Origin: Eubacterium sp.
GTDB taxonomy: Bacteria > Bacillota > Clostridia > Lachnospirales > Lachnospiraceae
DNA: 40,981 nucleotides
Reading direction: 5' to 3'
Assembly (NCBI GenBank): GCA_017437905.1
Contig: JAFRWY010000099.1
Coordinates: forward strand, 1 to 40,981
A program made the translations under genes and the position numbers. Of the stretch, positions 1-7,714 are shown in pieces (the first letter of the stretch is position 1; the number at the start of each line of letters is the position of its first letter). The notes below the pieces were generated by a model that saw nothing but the letters and a program-made list of their open reading frames with translations, was not told the origin of the DNA and did not search any database.

Positions 1-1586
1 ATACCGACCTTCTCGGAGAAACCGTAGCGTACCACCATATCCCGGGCAATCTTCGACGCCTGACGGATATCCTGGGAGGCCCCCGTGGTCACATCGCTGA
101 AGATCAGCTCCTCTGCGATACGTCCGCCGAAATCCACCTGGATCTCCTGCAGCATCTTCTCCTTCGTATTGAAGACATTATCATTTTCCGGAAGGGGCAT
201 GGTATAACCTGCGGCTCCCACACCCGTGGGAATGATGGACACCGTGTAAACCGGTCCCATATCCGGCAGAACATGGAAGAGGATCGCATGTCCGGCCTCA
301 TGGTAGGCCGTGATCTTCTTCTCCTTCTCCGGTACCAGACGGGACTTCTTCTCGGTTCCGATACCCACCTTGACGAAGGATTTGTCCACATCCTCCTTCT
401 TGATGAACTTCCGGTCCTGACGGGTAGCGTGAATTGCCGCTTCATTCATCAGGTTTTCCAGATCCGCACCGGAGAATCCGGCAGTTGTCCGCGCGATCTG
501 GTGCAGATCCACGTCATCCCCCAGAGGTTTATTCCTGGTATGAACCCGCAGGATCTCCTCACGTCCTTTCACATCCGGTCTGCCGACGGCACATTTCCGG
601 TCGAAACGACCGGGACGCATGATGGCGGGGTCCAGAATGTCCACGCGGTTGGTAGCTGCCATGACGATGATCCCTTCGTTGGTTCCGAAGCCGTCCATCT
701 CCACAAGCAGCTGGTTCAGCGTCTGCTCACGCTCGTCATGACCGCCGCCGAGGCCGGCACCACGCCGGCGTGCCACTGCGTCGATCTCATCGATAAATAC
801 CATACAGGGTGCGTTCACCTTCGCGTCTGCAAAAAGGTCACGGACGCGGGAAGCACCGACACCGACAAACATTTCCACGAAATCGGATCCGGAGATCGAG
901 AAGAACGGTACGTCCGCCTCTCCCGCTATGGCCTTGGCCAGCAGGGTCTTACCGGTACCCGGAGGGCCGACCAGCAGGATACCCTTGGGGATACGCGCTC
1001 CCATATTCGTATATTTTCCGGGATCCTTCAGGAAGTCCACGACCTCCGCCAGTTCTTCCTTCTCTTCCACAAGCCCGGCCACATCGTTAAATGTGATCCC
1101 GGTCTTTACATCCTTCTTTGCACGGCTCTTGCCGAAATTCATCAGTTTGGCGTTCGTGCCGCCTCCGCCGCTCACGCCTGCTGTCTGGGCCATCATGAAG
1201 AATACAACGATCAGCGCCAGGATCACGCCGAAGATGTAAGGCATCAGCTTCATCCAGACGGAGGGACGCTCCACATCGCTGACGGTGAAGGGGACATCCT
1301 TCTTTGAATCCTCAAGCACATCGATCGTATCCTTCACGTCCGGTGTAAAGTAGACCAGATCGCCCTTGGTCCGGACAACGGTCACGGTACCGGTGGGCAC
1401 CTCCGCATTCTGGGCGATCTCCACCCGGAGCACTTCTTCATTTTTAATGTCATGCTTCAGATTATCATCCGTATAATCCGTATGTACATTTCCTTTACGG
1501 TTCAGGATCGTATTCGCGATCCCGAGCAGCAGAAGGAGCAGGAGGATGTAGACGAAGAATCCTCCGATTCTGGGTTTCTTTTCCAT
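1..1586 (-). CDS. ftsH: ATP-dependent zinc metalloprotease FtsH (3' end cut by window edge)
   Basis: Membrane-anchored AAA+ protease that extracts and degrades misfolded membrane proteins and short-lived regulators. 528 complete codons are visible and the C-terminal part of the peptidase domain lies outside the window. Seen: start ATG at 1586; a first membrane segment at about residues 9-26 (Leu-rich), an extracytoplasmic part, a second membrane segment near residues 112-130 followed by a Gly-rich stretch, a Walker A motif GPPGTGKT at about 207-214, Walker B with FIDEIDA, the second region of homology with RPGRFDR, and the zinc-binding HEAGH at 429-433. Order and spacing match the family. It is the last gene of the tilS-hpt-ftsH series, separated from hpt by 132 nt that hold a dispersed repeat, so it may have its own promoter. 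Only the truncation is unusual, and it comes from the window edge. Confidence 0.97.
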   Translation of the reverse strand, partial: MEKKPRIGGFFVYILLLLLLLGIANTILNRKGNVHTDYTDDNLKHDIKNEEVLRVEIAQNAEVPTGTVTVVRTKGDLVYFTPDVKDTIDVLEDSKKDVPFTVSDVERPSVWMKLMPYIFGVILALIVVFFMMAQTAGVSGGGGTNAKLMNFGKSRAKKDVKTGITFNDVAGLVEEKEELAEVVDFLKDPGKYTNMGARIPKGILLVGPPGTGKTLLAKAIAGEADVPFFSISGSDFVEMFVGVGASRVRDLFADAKVNAPCMVFIDEIDAVARRRGAGLGGGHDEREQTLNQLLVEMDGFGTNEGIIVMAATNRVDILDPAIMRPGRFDRKCAVGRPDVKGREEILRVHTRNKPLGDDVDLHQIARTTAGFSGADLENLMNEAAIHATRQDRKFIKKEDVDKSFVKVGIGTEKKSRLVPEKEKKITAYHEAGHAILFHVLPDMGPVYTVSIIPTGVGAAGYTMPLPENDNVFNTKEKMLQEIQVDFGGRIAEELIFSDVTTGASQDIRQASKIARDMVVRYGFSEKVG

Positions 1587-1670
1587 GTTATGTCCTCGAT
1601 TCTGATGTGTGTTGCTTCAAGTCACGCTCAAGAGACCTGACGTGGGATTCGAGTCAGCTTTCGCTGACAG

Positions 1671-1713
1671 AATTCCGATCCGGATCTCTGTGTATCCTCG
1701 CGGAGCGTTTATC
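1671..1713. repeat. Dispersed intergenic repeat, copy 1
   Basis: A 43-nt non-coding segment matches 21741-21783 at 37 of 43 positions without gaps. The last 20 positions are identical, including the core TCCTCGCGGAGCG. It begins 5 nt after the hpt stop codon, in the hpt-ftsH spacer. A small hairpin, GTCAGC-TTTC-GCTGAC, lies beside it at 1654-1669. Function unknown. Confidence 0.7.
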
Positions 1714-1718
1714 TCCCC

Positions 1719-2237
1719 CTACTCGACCGTTCCGATGTAGGGCAGATTTCTGTACTGCTGTGCATAGTCCAGTCCGTAGCCCACGACGAATTTATCCGGA
1801 ATGGTGAAGCCTGTCATCCATGGCTCGATATCCACCACACGACGGGAAGGCTTATCCAGCAGGGTGATCACCCTGAGACTTGCGGGATTTTTCTTCTTCA
1901 TGACCTCCATAAGGTAACTGAGGGTCCGGCCCGTATCCATGATATCTTCGATCAGGATCACTTCCTGTCCCTCAACGGACTCATCCAGATCCTTCGTGAA
2001 CCGGATCTCTCCCTCCGGAGCCATTCCGTTCCCGTAGCTGGACACGGAAATGAAATCCAGCGTCACAGGTGTCTTCATATGTCTTGTGAGTTCACACAGA
2101 AAATAAACGCTTCCCTTCAGGATCCCGATCATACGGAGTTCCTTTCCCGCATAGATGCGGTCCAGCTCCTCTGCCATCTCCCGGATCCTTTTCTCCAGCG
2201 TTTCCTGATCGATCAGGGTGTTGATCTTAACTTCCAT
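1719..2237 (-). CDS. hpt: Hypoxanthine(-guanine) phosphoribosyltransferase
   Basis: Cytosolic purine-salvage enzyme that joins hypoxanthine or guanine to PRPP to give IMP or GMP. 172 residues, normal for the bacterial family. The PRPP-binding loop is visible as VILIEDIMDTGRTL at about residues 93-106. A further conserved stretch, ILKGSVYFL, at 39-47 belongs to the pyrophosphate loop region, and LLDKPSRR with the later FVVGYGLDY fits the base-binding part. The start at 2237 lies only 4 nt beyond the tilS stop, so the two are almost certainly co-transcribed and probably translationally coupled. The tilS-hpt-ftsH order is conserved in many Firmicutes, where TilS and Hpt have also been reported to act together on ftsH expression. 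That role here is inference. Confidence 0.96.
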   Translation of the reverse strand: MEVKINTLIDQETLEKRIREMAEELDRIYAGKELRMIGILKGSVYFLCELTRHMKTPVTLDFISVSSYGNGMAPEGEIRFTKDLDESVEGQEVILIEDIMDTGRTLSYLMEVMKKKNPASLRVITLLDKPSRRVVDIEPWMTGFTIPDKFVVGYGLDYAQQYRNLPYIGTVE

Positions 2238-2241
2238 TCGG

Positions 2242-3630
2242 TCACTCTCCTATATATAAAAGATAAATTTCCTTTGTAGCTTCCGTCACCTTGCAGCATT
2301 CACTGAGCCGGAGTCCCACGACCCAGAGGATCTTCTCCTCATCCGCCACCACCGGCCAGTCAGTCCGCTCTTCGGCAGGGATCTTCCGGTCCGTAAAGAA
2401 ACGGTTCAGCGGCTTGGTACTGCCCCGGCCGTCGATCATGATCCGGTCCCCCGGCATGGGTGTCCGGAGCCGTGGCATCCCCTTCACTGCAGCCGCATCG
2501 ATCATCTTCCTCTCCTCATCGGCAGGGATTTCTTCCCCCGGGAGATACTCTCTTCGTTCCACATGAAGCTGAAGTTCCGGTTTCTCCGTCGGACTTACCG
2601 AAGCGTGCTTCCTCAGGGTGATCCCCCGGTGTGTCCGTACCGCCTCCAGTCCGTAGGGGAGATCCACACGCTTTCCGGTTTCCTTCCCCCAAAGCTCCTG
2701 TACCGCAAGAATATGCTTTCTTGTGAGATCCTTCCGCTGTCCGGCCAGACGCGCCAGTTCCTGCAGAAGCAGTTCCCCGGTCACCGTAGCCGTACCCTTT
2801 CCCGGTTCCTCCGATACATCCGGAATATCGATCCGCATCAGAGGTTTCCCGCTCTCTTCCCATTCCCGGAAGGAGAGCACCGTCCCGTCCTCTGCGGTAT
2901 AGCGGCACCGGTCCCTCAGCCGGTCCGTCTCAGCCTCCTGTATATCATACAATTCTTCCGCCTCTTTCGCAAGCAGAAGTAAATGTTCCTTTGCACAGGA
3001 ATTCACCCGGCAAAGCTCCGGCAGGATGAGATTTCTCAGCCGATTTCTTGCATATTCCGATTCCAGATTCGTCGAGTCCGTTCGCCATTCAAGACCCTCC
3101 GACCGGAGCCAGGCCTCGATCTCCTCCCTTGAGAAAGGAAGCAGCGGTCTTATATACCGCTCCCGGACCGGCTGCATGCCCCGAAGGCCCCGGAGCCCCG
3201 TTCCTCGCAGGATATGGAACAGAACGGTTTCCGCCTGGTCATCCATCTGGTGTGCCAGTGCGATCCAGTCCGCCCCCGTCTCTTCCCTCAGCTCCTCGAA
3301 GCAGGCATACCGCGCCTTCCGGCCGGCCTCCTCCGTAGAAAGTCCCTCTTCCTCTGCCAGCCGGGGCACATCCCGCCGGAAGATCCTGCATTCCAGCCCG
3401 AGCCGTTCTGCCGTCTCCCTGACAAATGCCGCGTCCTCCTCCGCTTCCTCACCGCGGATCCCGTGGATCACATGACAGACTGTAAGGCAAAGATCCATTT
3501 CCTCTCCGATCCGGTGAAGGACATGCATAAGGCACATGGAATCCGCGCCACCGGATACAGCCAGTATCCCCTTACTGCCCCGTGGGATCATATTCTGTTC
3601 TCTGATATAGGCAAGAACTCTTCTCTCCAT
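2242..3630 (-). CDS. tilS: tRNA(Ile)-lysidine synthase TilS
   Basis: Modifies the wobble C34 of the AUA-reading tRNA-Ile to lysidine with ATP and lysine, which changes both its charging and its decoding; essential in most bacteria. 462 residues, typical. The PP-loop ATP-pyrophosphatase motif SGGADS is at residues 26-31, with HGIRGEEAEEDA near 55-66 and an RPLLPFSREEI segment near 176-186. The C-terminal region (MPGDRI...KPLNRFFTDRKIP) is the TilS C-terminal domain. ATG at 3630 has AGGAG very close (about 2 nt spacer), which is short. No better start is visible. A hairpin terminator ends only about 10 nt upstream of the start, so read-through from divIC or an undetected promoter must feed this gene. 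Confidence 0.95.
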   Translation of the reverse strand: MERRVLAYIREQNMIPRGSKGILAVSGGADSMCLMHVLHRIGEEMDLCLTVCHVIHGIRGEEAEEDAAFVRETAERLGLECRIFRRDVPRLAEEEGLSTEEAGRKARYACFEELREETGADWIALAHQMDDQAETVLFHILRGTGLRGLRGMQPVRERYIRPLLPFSREEIEAWLRSEGLEWRTDSTNLESEYARNRLRNLILPELCRVNSCAKEHLLLLAKEAEELYDIQEAETDRLRDRCRYTAEDGTVLSFREWEESGKPLMRIDIPDVSEEPGKGTATVTGELLLQELARLAGQRKDLTRKHILAVQELWGKETGKRVDLPYGLEAVRTHRGITLRKHASVSPTEKPELQLHVERREYLPGEEIPADEERKMIDAAAVKGMPRLRTPMPGDRIMIDGRGSTKPLNRFFTDRKIPAEERTDWPVVADEEKILWVVGLRLSECCKVTEATKEIYLLYIGE

Positions 3631-3639
3631 GGCTCCTCA

Positions 3640-3672
3640 TAAAAGAAAAGGCAGCACCGCTTCGGCACTGCC
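3640..3672 (-). terminator. Rho-independent terminator after divIC
   Basis: On the minus strand a 10-bp stem (GGCAGTGCCG with CGGTGCTGCC, two wobble pairs, 3-nt loop) is followed by TTTTCTTTT. The T tract ends next to the tilS ribosome binding site, so it may act as a partial terminator inside the hup-ftsH block. Confidence 0.65.
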
Positions 3673-3679
3673 CTTACAT

Positions 3680-3979
3680 TCATTTCTGTTCACTGGGACG
3701 GATGACGATCTCATCCGGATATACAAGACCCAGCTTGTTTTTCGCCTCGTCTTCGACGTACCTTTTCGTCTGCATGTACTTTTCGCGATTCTCCAGTTCC
3801 TCCGCCTTCTCCTTCGCGCTTTCGATCTGCGCTTCCAGCTGACGCTCGGTAACCGCCAGTTCTTCGCTTTTCTCATGCAGACTCATGGCCTTCACGCTGC
3901 TGACCGCGATCACGACCAGAACCACCAGCAAGACCACGATCAGTCCGCTCTTCGATTTTCTTCTCGGTGCTCGAACCAT
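3680..3979 (-). CDS. divIC: Septum formation initiator, DivIC/FtsB family
   Basis: Small bitopic division protein that assembles with FtsL and DivIB/FtsQ at the septum. 99 residues from ATG 3979, which is preceded by AGGAG with a good spacer. A longer reading frame upstream lacks such a site and would add a non-homologous tail. Seen: a basic N-terminal cytoplasmic segment (MVRAPRRKSKSG), one membrane span at about residues 12-29 rich in Val/Leu, then a Glu/Lys-rich coiled coil at about 34-75, and the family-like C-terminal stretch with YVEDEAKNKLGLVYPDE. The neighbouring rqcP upstream and tilS downstream support DivIC rather than FtsL. In many sporulating relatives yabP and yabQ lie between rqcP and this gene. 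They are missing here. Confidence 0.88.
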   Translation of the reverse strand: MVRAPRRKSKSGLIVVLLVVLVVIAVSSVKAMSLHEKSEELAVTERQLEAQIESAKEKAEELENREKYMQTKRYVEDEAKNKLGLVYPDEIVIRPSEQK

Positions 3980-4023
3980 ATCCGCTCCTGTGAAATCAAT
4001 TATCCGAAAAACAAGAGTACATT

Positions 4024-4299
4024 TTATTCTTGCACATTTTCGTCGATTTTGCAAGCAGAATTTAAAACTTTGAACATATCTCCGGCTTCTTCCTTCCGGG
4101 CGGTTTCCGTCACCTTCGTAACCTCGGCTTTCACGGTCTTGTTGCCGAATGCGATCTCGATCACATCACCGACCTTTACGTCATAGGACGCCCTGGCCGG
4201 CTTCCCGTTCACACTCACGCGTCCGGCATCGCAGGCTTCATTTGCCACGGTCCGGCGCTTGATCAGACGGGATACCTTCAGATACTTGTCCAATCTCAT
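4024..4299 (-). CDS. rqcP: S4-domain RNA-binding protein RqcP (YabO/HslR family)
   Basis: 91-residue protein dominated by one S4 domain, MRLDKYLKVSRLIKRR at the N-terminus followed by GRVSVNGKPARASYDVKVGDVIEI. RqcP binds stalled large ribosomal subunits and helps RqcH add C-terminal alanine tails in ribosome quality control. Assignment rests on length, the S4 motif and the hup-rqcP-divIC context. I chose ATG 4299 because GGAGG lies about 7 nt upstream. A GTG three codons earlier is inside that ribosome binding site. The short acidic tail after residue 75 is poorly conserved. A heat-shock HslR role is the alternative name for the same family. Confidence 0.9.
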   Translation of the reverse strand: MRLDKYLKVSRLIKRRTVANEACDAGRVSVNGKPARASYDVKVGDVIEIAFGNKTVKAEVTKVTETARKEEAGDMFKVLNSACKIDENVQE

Positions 4300-4349
4300 A
4301 TTTACCACCTCCGGCAGCCGGGCTGCCCGGTCATAGAAGAGCGACCCTT

Positions 4350-4625
4350 TTATTCGTTGATGGCTTCCTTCAGGGCACGTCCTGCCTTGAATTTCGGAGC
4401 CTTGGAAGCCGGGATCGTCATGGTCTTGCCTGTCTTCGGATTTCTTCCCTCTCTTGCTTCTCTTTCCAGTACTTCAAAAGTGCCGAAGCCCACAAGGGAG
4501 ATCTTCTCGCCCTTCTTCAGTGTCTCCGCAACGATATCCGTAAAGCCCTTCATGGCCTTCTCTGCTTCTGTCTTCTTCATACCTGTCTTCTCAGCCAGTG
4601 CTGCGACGAATTCTGCCTTATTCAT
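4350..4625 (-). CDS. hup: HU family DNA-binding protein
   Basis: Histone-like nucleoid protein that bends and compacts DNA as a dimer. 91 residues from ATG 4625, the usual length. Seen: helical N-terminus MNKAEFVAALAEKTG, the signature GFGTFEVLEREAREGRNP near residues 46-63 that starts the beta arm, PKTGKTMTIPASKAPKF around the arm tip with its intercalating proline, and FKAGRALKEAIN at the end. An in-frame ATG ten codons earlier would add MKDDQEDSGF, which is not HU-like, and an AGGAGG lies between the two ATGs. It is first in the block and has a near-consensus promoter at 4707-4735. Confidence 0.95.
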   Translation of the reverse strand: MNKAEFVAALAEKTGMKKTEAEKAMKGFTDIVAETLKKGEKISLVGFGTFEVLEREAREGRNPKTGKTMTIPASKAPKFKAGRALKEAINE

Positions 4626-4706
4626 AAATCCTGAATCCTCCTGATCATCTTTCATTCATCCTTACGGTTTCCCGGAATCTCCCGCCGTTTTTGGCGCACG
4701 TATCTA

Positions 4707-4735
4707 TTTATATCGGTTAATCGGATATTTGTCAA
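4707..4735 (-). promoter_or_regulatory. SigA-type promoter of hup
   Basis: On the minus strand TTGACA (4730-4735) and TATAAA (4707-4712) are separated by exactly 17 bp, upstream of hup. Its -35 lies 11 bp from the -35 of the divergent promoter at 4747-4775. Confidence 0.8.
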
Positions 4736-4746
4736 GGAGTTTTCTG

Positions 4747-4775
4747 TTGCATTTCCGCATCCGAATCACTATAAT
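4747..4775 (+). promoter_or_regulatory. SigA-type promoter of the polysaccharide deacetylase gene
   Basis: TTGCAT (4747-4752), a 17-bp spacer, and a perfect TATAAT (4770-4775), about 54 bp before the chosen start at 4829. Back-to-back with the hup promoter. Confidence 0.8.
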
Positions 4776-4828
4776 AGTGGAGTAAGTTTTATGAAACCTA
4801 TGATATGAAAGAAGGAAATGAAAGCTTT

Positions 4829-6262
4829 ATGAAGAATCTGATCAAAGTTCTGATACTGGTCATGATTGCTGTCGGCGCTTACTTCGTTGTTGACTTTATC
4901 ATTTCAAAAAGTGACAAGGCACTGGCCATCCCCGATCTTACGGCAGAATCCACGGACTTCGGAGAAGTGGAGAAAGTTCAGCTCACCGAGCCGAAATATG
5001 AGGTCTACAAACAGCTCCTCACCTCCTCCAACAGCTTCATCGATCAGGAGGTCAATGCACAGATTGAAAATGAGGCAGGCACACTGATTTCAGATGCCGA
5101 GAAGCAGGATAAAGTGAAAGAGACGGACAAGGGTGTCTACACCAACGTCATTGACACCTATCAGGTCACGGACAATATCGTCAGCGTCAGGGTCACATCC
5201 ATGACCAAGCCGGTTTCGTCCGAACACTATACCAAACTGATCCACGTGTACAATTATGACCTTTCCGCCAAGAAGGCCATCTCCATGGATGACATCTTCA
5301 ACGACGGATACAAGACACGGATCCAGAACATTTACTCGGACAGCTTCCTGCTTCAGAAGAACAAGGTGGAGTTCTACAACGGACTCGAGTCCTCCTCCTG
5401 CACTTACGCGGTTCTGAAGGATTACGTTAAGAAGGATGTGCTGACATCGCAGAATCTGGATATGTCCGATGCGGACTACACCGCACTTTTCGAGCCGAAG
5501 ACCACGGCACCGATCACGGAAGCACCTACGGAAACGGAGACGCAGATGACAGAGGCAACCGAATCCACCGAGACCACGGAAACCACCGAGAAACCCACCG
5601 AAACCACGGAGAAGAAGCCCGAACAGGGTTCCACGGCAAGACAGGTGGCTGATACGGGCAAGATGATCGCATTTACATTTGATGACGGTCCGCATAAGAC
5701 CAACACCGATCAGATCCTTGCGCTTCTGGCACAGTACGGTGCCCATGCAACCTTCTTCATGCAGGGCTGCAATGCCAGCTATTATCCCGATGTTGTACAG
5801 CGTGTATATGACAGCGGAAATGAAGTGGGCAACCACACCTGGGATCATGCAAACCTGAAGAAGAGTTCCGTGGAAACCATCCATCAGCAGGTGGATGACG
5901 CCGCAAATGAGATCAAATCCATCATCGGCGTCCGCCCCACCTTCGTACGTCCTCCCTACGGTGCCGTAAATGATACCGTACGTGAGGAAGTGGCAGAGCC
6001 CATGATCTACTGGAGCGTTGACTCTCTGGACTGGGATTCCCGTGATCCGGATCAGATCGTTCCGCTGGTACTCAGCGAGGTGGAGGACGGAGACATCGTC
6101 CTCTTCCATGACATTCATGCGACCACCATTCCGGCCATCGAACGTCTGCTTCCCGAGCTGATCAGCCAGGGATACACCATCGTATCCGTCGGCGAGCTGC
6201 TGGCGGCAAGAGGCTACGATATCTACTCCAAGGAAGTATGGTACAGCGTTCCGCCGCAGTAG
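4829..6262 (+). CDS. Membrane-anchored polysaccharide deacetylase, PdaC-like
   Basis: 477-residue exported enzyme, probably removing acetyl groups from peptidoglycan or another wall glycan. Seen: an N-terminal signal anchor (about residues 4-23), an extracytoplasmic region of about 190 residues resembling the DUF4163/DUF3298 part of B. subtilis PdaC, a Thr/Glu/Pro linker around 228-265, then a NodB domain. NodB motifs: TFDDGPH with Asp285-Asp286, HTWDH with metal ligands His336 and His340, RPPYGA, DSLDW, and the final HDIH. All catalytic and zinc residues are present. Start 4829 is chosen because GAAGGA precedes it and the upstream ATG at 4805 has no ribosome binding site. Substrate (GlcNAc or MurNAc) cannot be read from sequence. 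Confidence 0.9.
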   Translation: MKNLIKVLILVMIAVGAYFVVDFIISKSDKALAIPDLTAESTDFGEVEKVQLTEPKYEVYKQLLTSSNSFIDQEVNAQIENEAGTLISDAEKQDKVKETDKGVYTNVIDTYQVTDNIVSVRVTSMTKPVSSEHYTKLIHVYNYDLSAKKAISMDDIFNDGYKTRIQNIYSDSFLLQKNKVEFYNGLESSSCTYAVLKDYVKKDVLTSQNLDMSDADYTALFEPKTTAPITEAPTETETQMTEATESTETTETTEKPTETTEKKPEQGSTARQVADTGKMIAFTFDDGPHKTNTDQILALLAQYGAHATFFMQGCNASYYPDVVQRVYDSGNEVGNHTWDHANLKKSSVETIHQQVDDAANEIKSIIGVRPTFVRPPYGAVNDTVREEVAEPMIYWSVDSLDWDSRDPDQIVPLVLSEVEDGDIVLFHDIHATTIPAIERLLPELISQGYTIVSVGELLAARGYDIYSKEVWYSVPPQ

Positions 6263-6277
6263 AATAGAACAATAACC

Positions 6278-6318
6278 AAAAAACAGCAGGTGACGCCTTA
6301 ACGTCCCTGCTGTTTTTT
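6278..6318. terminator. Bidirectional rho-independent terminator
   Basis: Stem ACAGCAGG/CCTGCTGT with an A run on one side and a T run on the other, lying between the convergent deacetylase and GltD-like genes. It can serve both strands. Confidence 0.85.
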
Positions 6319-6334
6319 CATATTATGCCGGGTA

Positions 6335-7714
6335 TTATGCCAGATATGCTGCCATGGCCGCTCCGGCTTTCCTGCCGGCACCCATGGCCGCGATCACGGT
6401 CTTCGGTCCGGTCACGGTATCTCCGCCGGCGTAAACCCCCGGTCTCGAGGTGGCAAGAGATTCCTCATCCACCAGGATCAGGCCCCGGTCAGAGAGATCC
6501 ACGCCGTCCGCGCAGGCATTATCGCTCCTGCTGCCGATGGCCTCGATGATGCAGTCCGCATCCAGAACGAATTCGCTGTCCGGTACCGGTACGGGTTTTC
6601 GCCGTCCGGAGGCATCCGGTTCCGTAAGCGCCATCTTCTGACACTTAAGGCCGGTCACCTTTCCGTCCTGTCCCACCACTTCAACCGGTCCTGTGAGGTA
6701 CAGGAATTCGATCCCTTCTGCTTCCGCTTCCTTCAGCTCCGCGGGATCCGCAGGCATTTCCGCCGGTGAACGGCGATATACCACGGTCACCTTCTTCGCC
6801 TTCGGACAACGGACAGCGGCGCGGCAGGCATCCATGGCCACATTTCCGCCGCCGATCACGGCGATCTTCTCCGCATCCGGATATTCATTTTTACAGTTTA
6901 CATCATAGAGGAAGGCGGATGCCGGAAGTACGCCCTCCAGCTCCTGTCCGGGCACACCCAGCCTGAGGGACTGTCCCGCGCCGTTTCCGAGGAATACCGC
7001 CCGGTACCCCTCCGCTTCCAGATCATTCAGCGTAAAGTCCTTCCCCAGCGCCTTTCCGGTCTCAAAACGGACACCGGCCGCTTTCAGGTTTGCCAGCTCC
7101 TGTTCCAGGATCTCGGCAGGCAGCCGGAACTTCGGAATGCCGTAAGCCAGCACGCCGCCGCTTACCTCTTCCTTCTCGAAAATGGTGACGCTGCAGCCCT
7201 TCTCTGCCAGAACGCCTGCACATGCAAGCCCTGCGGGGCCGGAGCCGATCACCGCAGCCTTCGCTCCGCTTCCGGATCCGGCTGCCTCAGCTTCCTGCTT
7301 CACGGATGCATCCGCTTCGGAAGCCGCATGGTGCCGGTGCCAGTCCGCCACAAAACGTTCCAGGGCGCCGATGGCCACCGGACGGCCCTTCTCGCCGCGG
7401 ACACATTTGCCTTCGCACTGCAGATACTGGGGACATACCCGCCCGCAGACAGCAGGCAGGGATGTGGTCTCCGTCAGGATCTGATATGCCTCTTCAAAGG
7501 CACCTTCCGTGATCTTCTCGATAAATGCAGGAATATTGTTATGGATGGGACATCCGTCGGTCATGCAGGGATGCTCACGGCATTTGAGGCAGCGAAGCGC
7601 CTCCCGGATGGCCATCTCTTCGGTATAACCCGTAGCCACCTCGTCGAAATTTCCGGTACGGACCGCCGGGTCCTGCTCCGGCATTCTGGTTCTTGCCTTG
7701 TTCAGATTGATCAC
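6335..7714 (-). CDS. GltD-like NAD(P)-dependent FAD/Fe-S oxidoreductase (glutamate synthase small-subunit family)
   Basis: 459 residues, the length of the stand-alone GltD/NfnB-like proteins that pass electrons between NAD(P)H and Fe-S partners. Seen: an N-terminal Cys-rich domain with CLKCREHPC near residues 42-50, then CPIHNNIPAF and CGRVCPQYLQCEGKC around 90-104 (two [4Fe-4S] clusters expected). An Ala/Ser/Glu linker follows, then a FAD-binding motif IGSGPAGLA near 149-157, an NAD(P) motif VIGGGNVAMDA near 266-276, and the terminal FAD stretch with GVYAGGDTVTGP. Starts with GTG at 7714, overlapping the pyruvate:ferredoxin oxidoreductase stop by 4 nt (GTGA), so translation is coupled. No large glutamate synthase subunit is present. 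The context suggests ferredoxin:NAD(P) electron transfer rather than glutamate synthesis. That is inference. Confidence 0.88.
   Translation of the reverse strand: MINLNKARTRMPEQDPAVRTGNFDEVATGYTEEMAIREALRCLKCREHPCMTDGCPIHNNIPAFIEKITEGAFEEAYQILTETTSLPAVCGRVCPQYLQCEGKCVRGEKGRPVAIGALERFVADWHRHHAASEADASVKQEAEAAGSGSGAKAAVIGSGPAGLACAGVLAEKGCSVTIFEKEEVSGGVLAYGIPKFRLPAEILEQELANLKAAGVRFETGKALGKDFTLNDLEAEGYRAVFLGNGAGQSLRLGVPGQELEGVLPASAFLYDVNCKNEYPDAEKIAVIGGGNVAMDACRAAVRCPKAKKVTVVYRRSPAEMPADPAELKEAEAEGIEFLYLTGPVEVVGQDGKVTGLKCQKMALTEPDASGRRKPVPVPDSEFVLDADCIIEAIGSRSDNACADGVDLSDRGLILVDEESLATSRPGVYAGGDTVTGPKTVIAAMGAGRKAGAAMAAYLA

Noticed and set aside
273-1307. Long plus-strand open frame opposite ftsH
   Set aside because: It is the antisense shadow of a well-supported ftsH frame. 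It has no family motif and no ribosome binding site.
5090-6118. Minus-strand open frame of 342 codons opposite the deacetylase
   Set aside because: The plus strand carries all NodB motifs. The minus frame is Gly/His/Val-rich shadow sequence.
6335-7714. Calling the GltD-like gene a true glutamate synthase small subunit
   Set aside because: No large subunit is adjacent and the gene is coupled to PFOR. The family includes several ferredoxin or NAD(P) partners, so a neutral name is safer.
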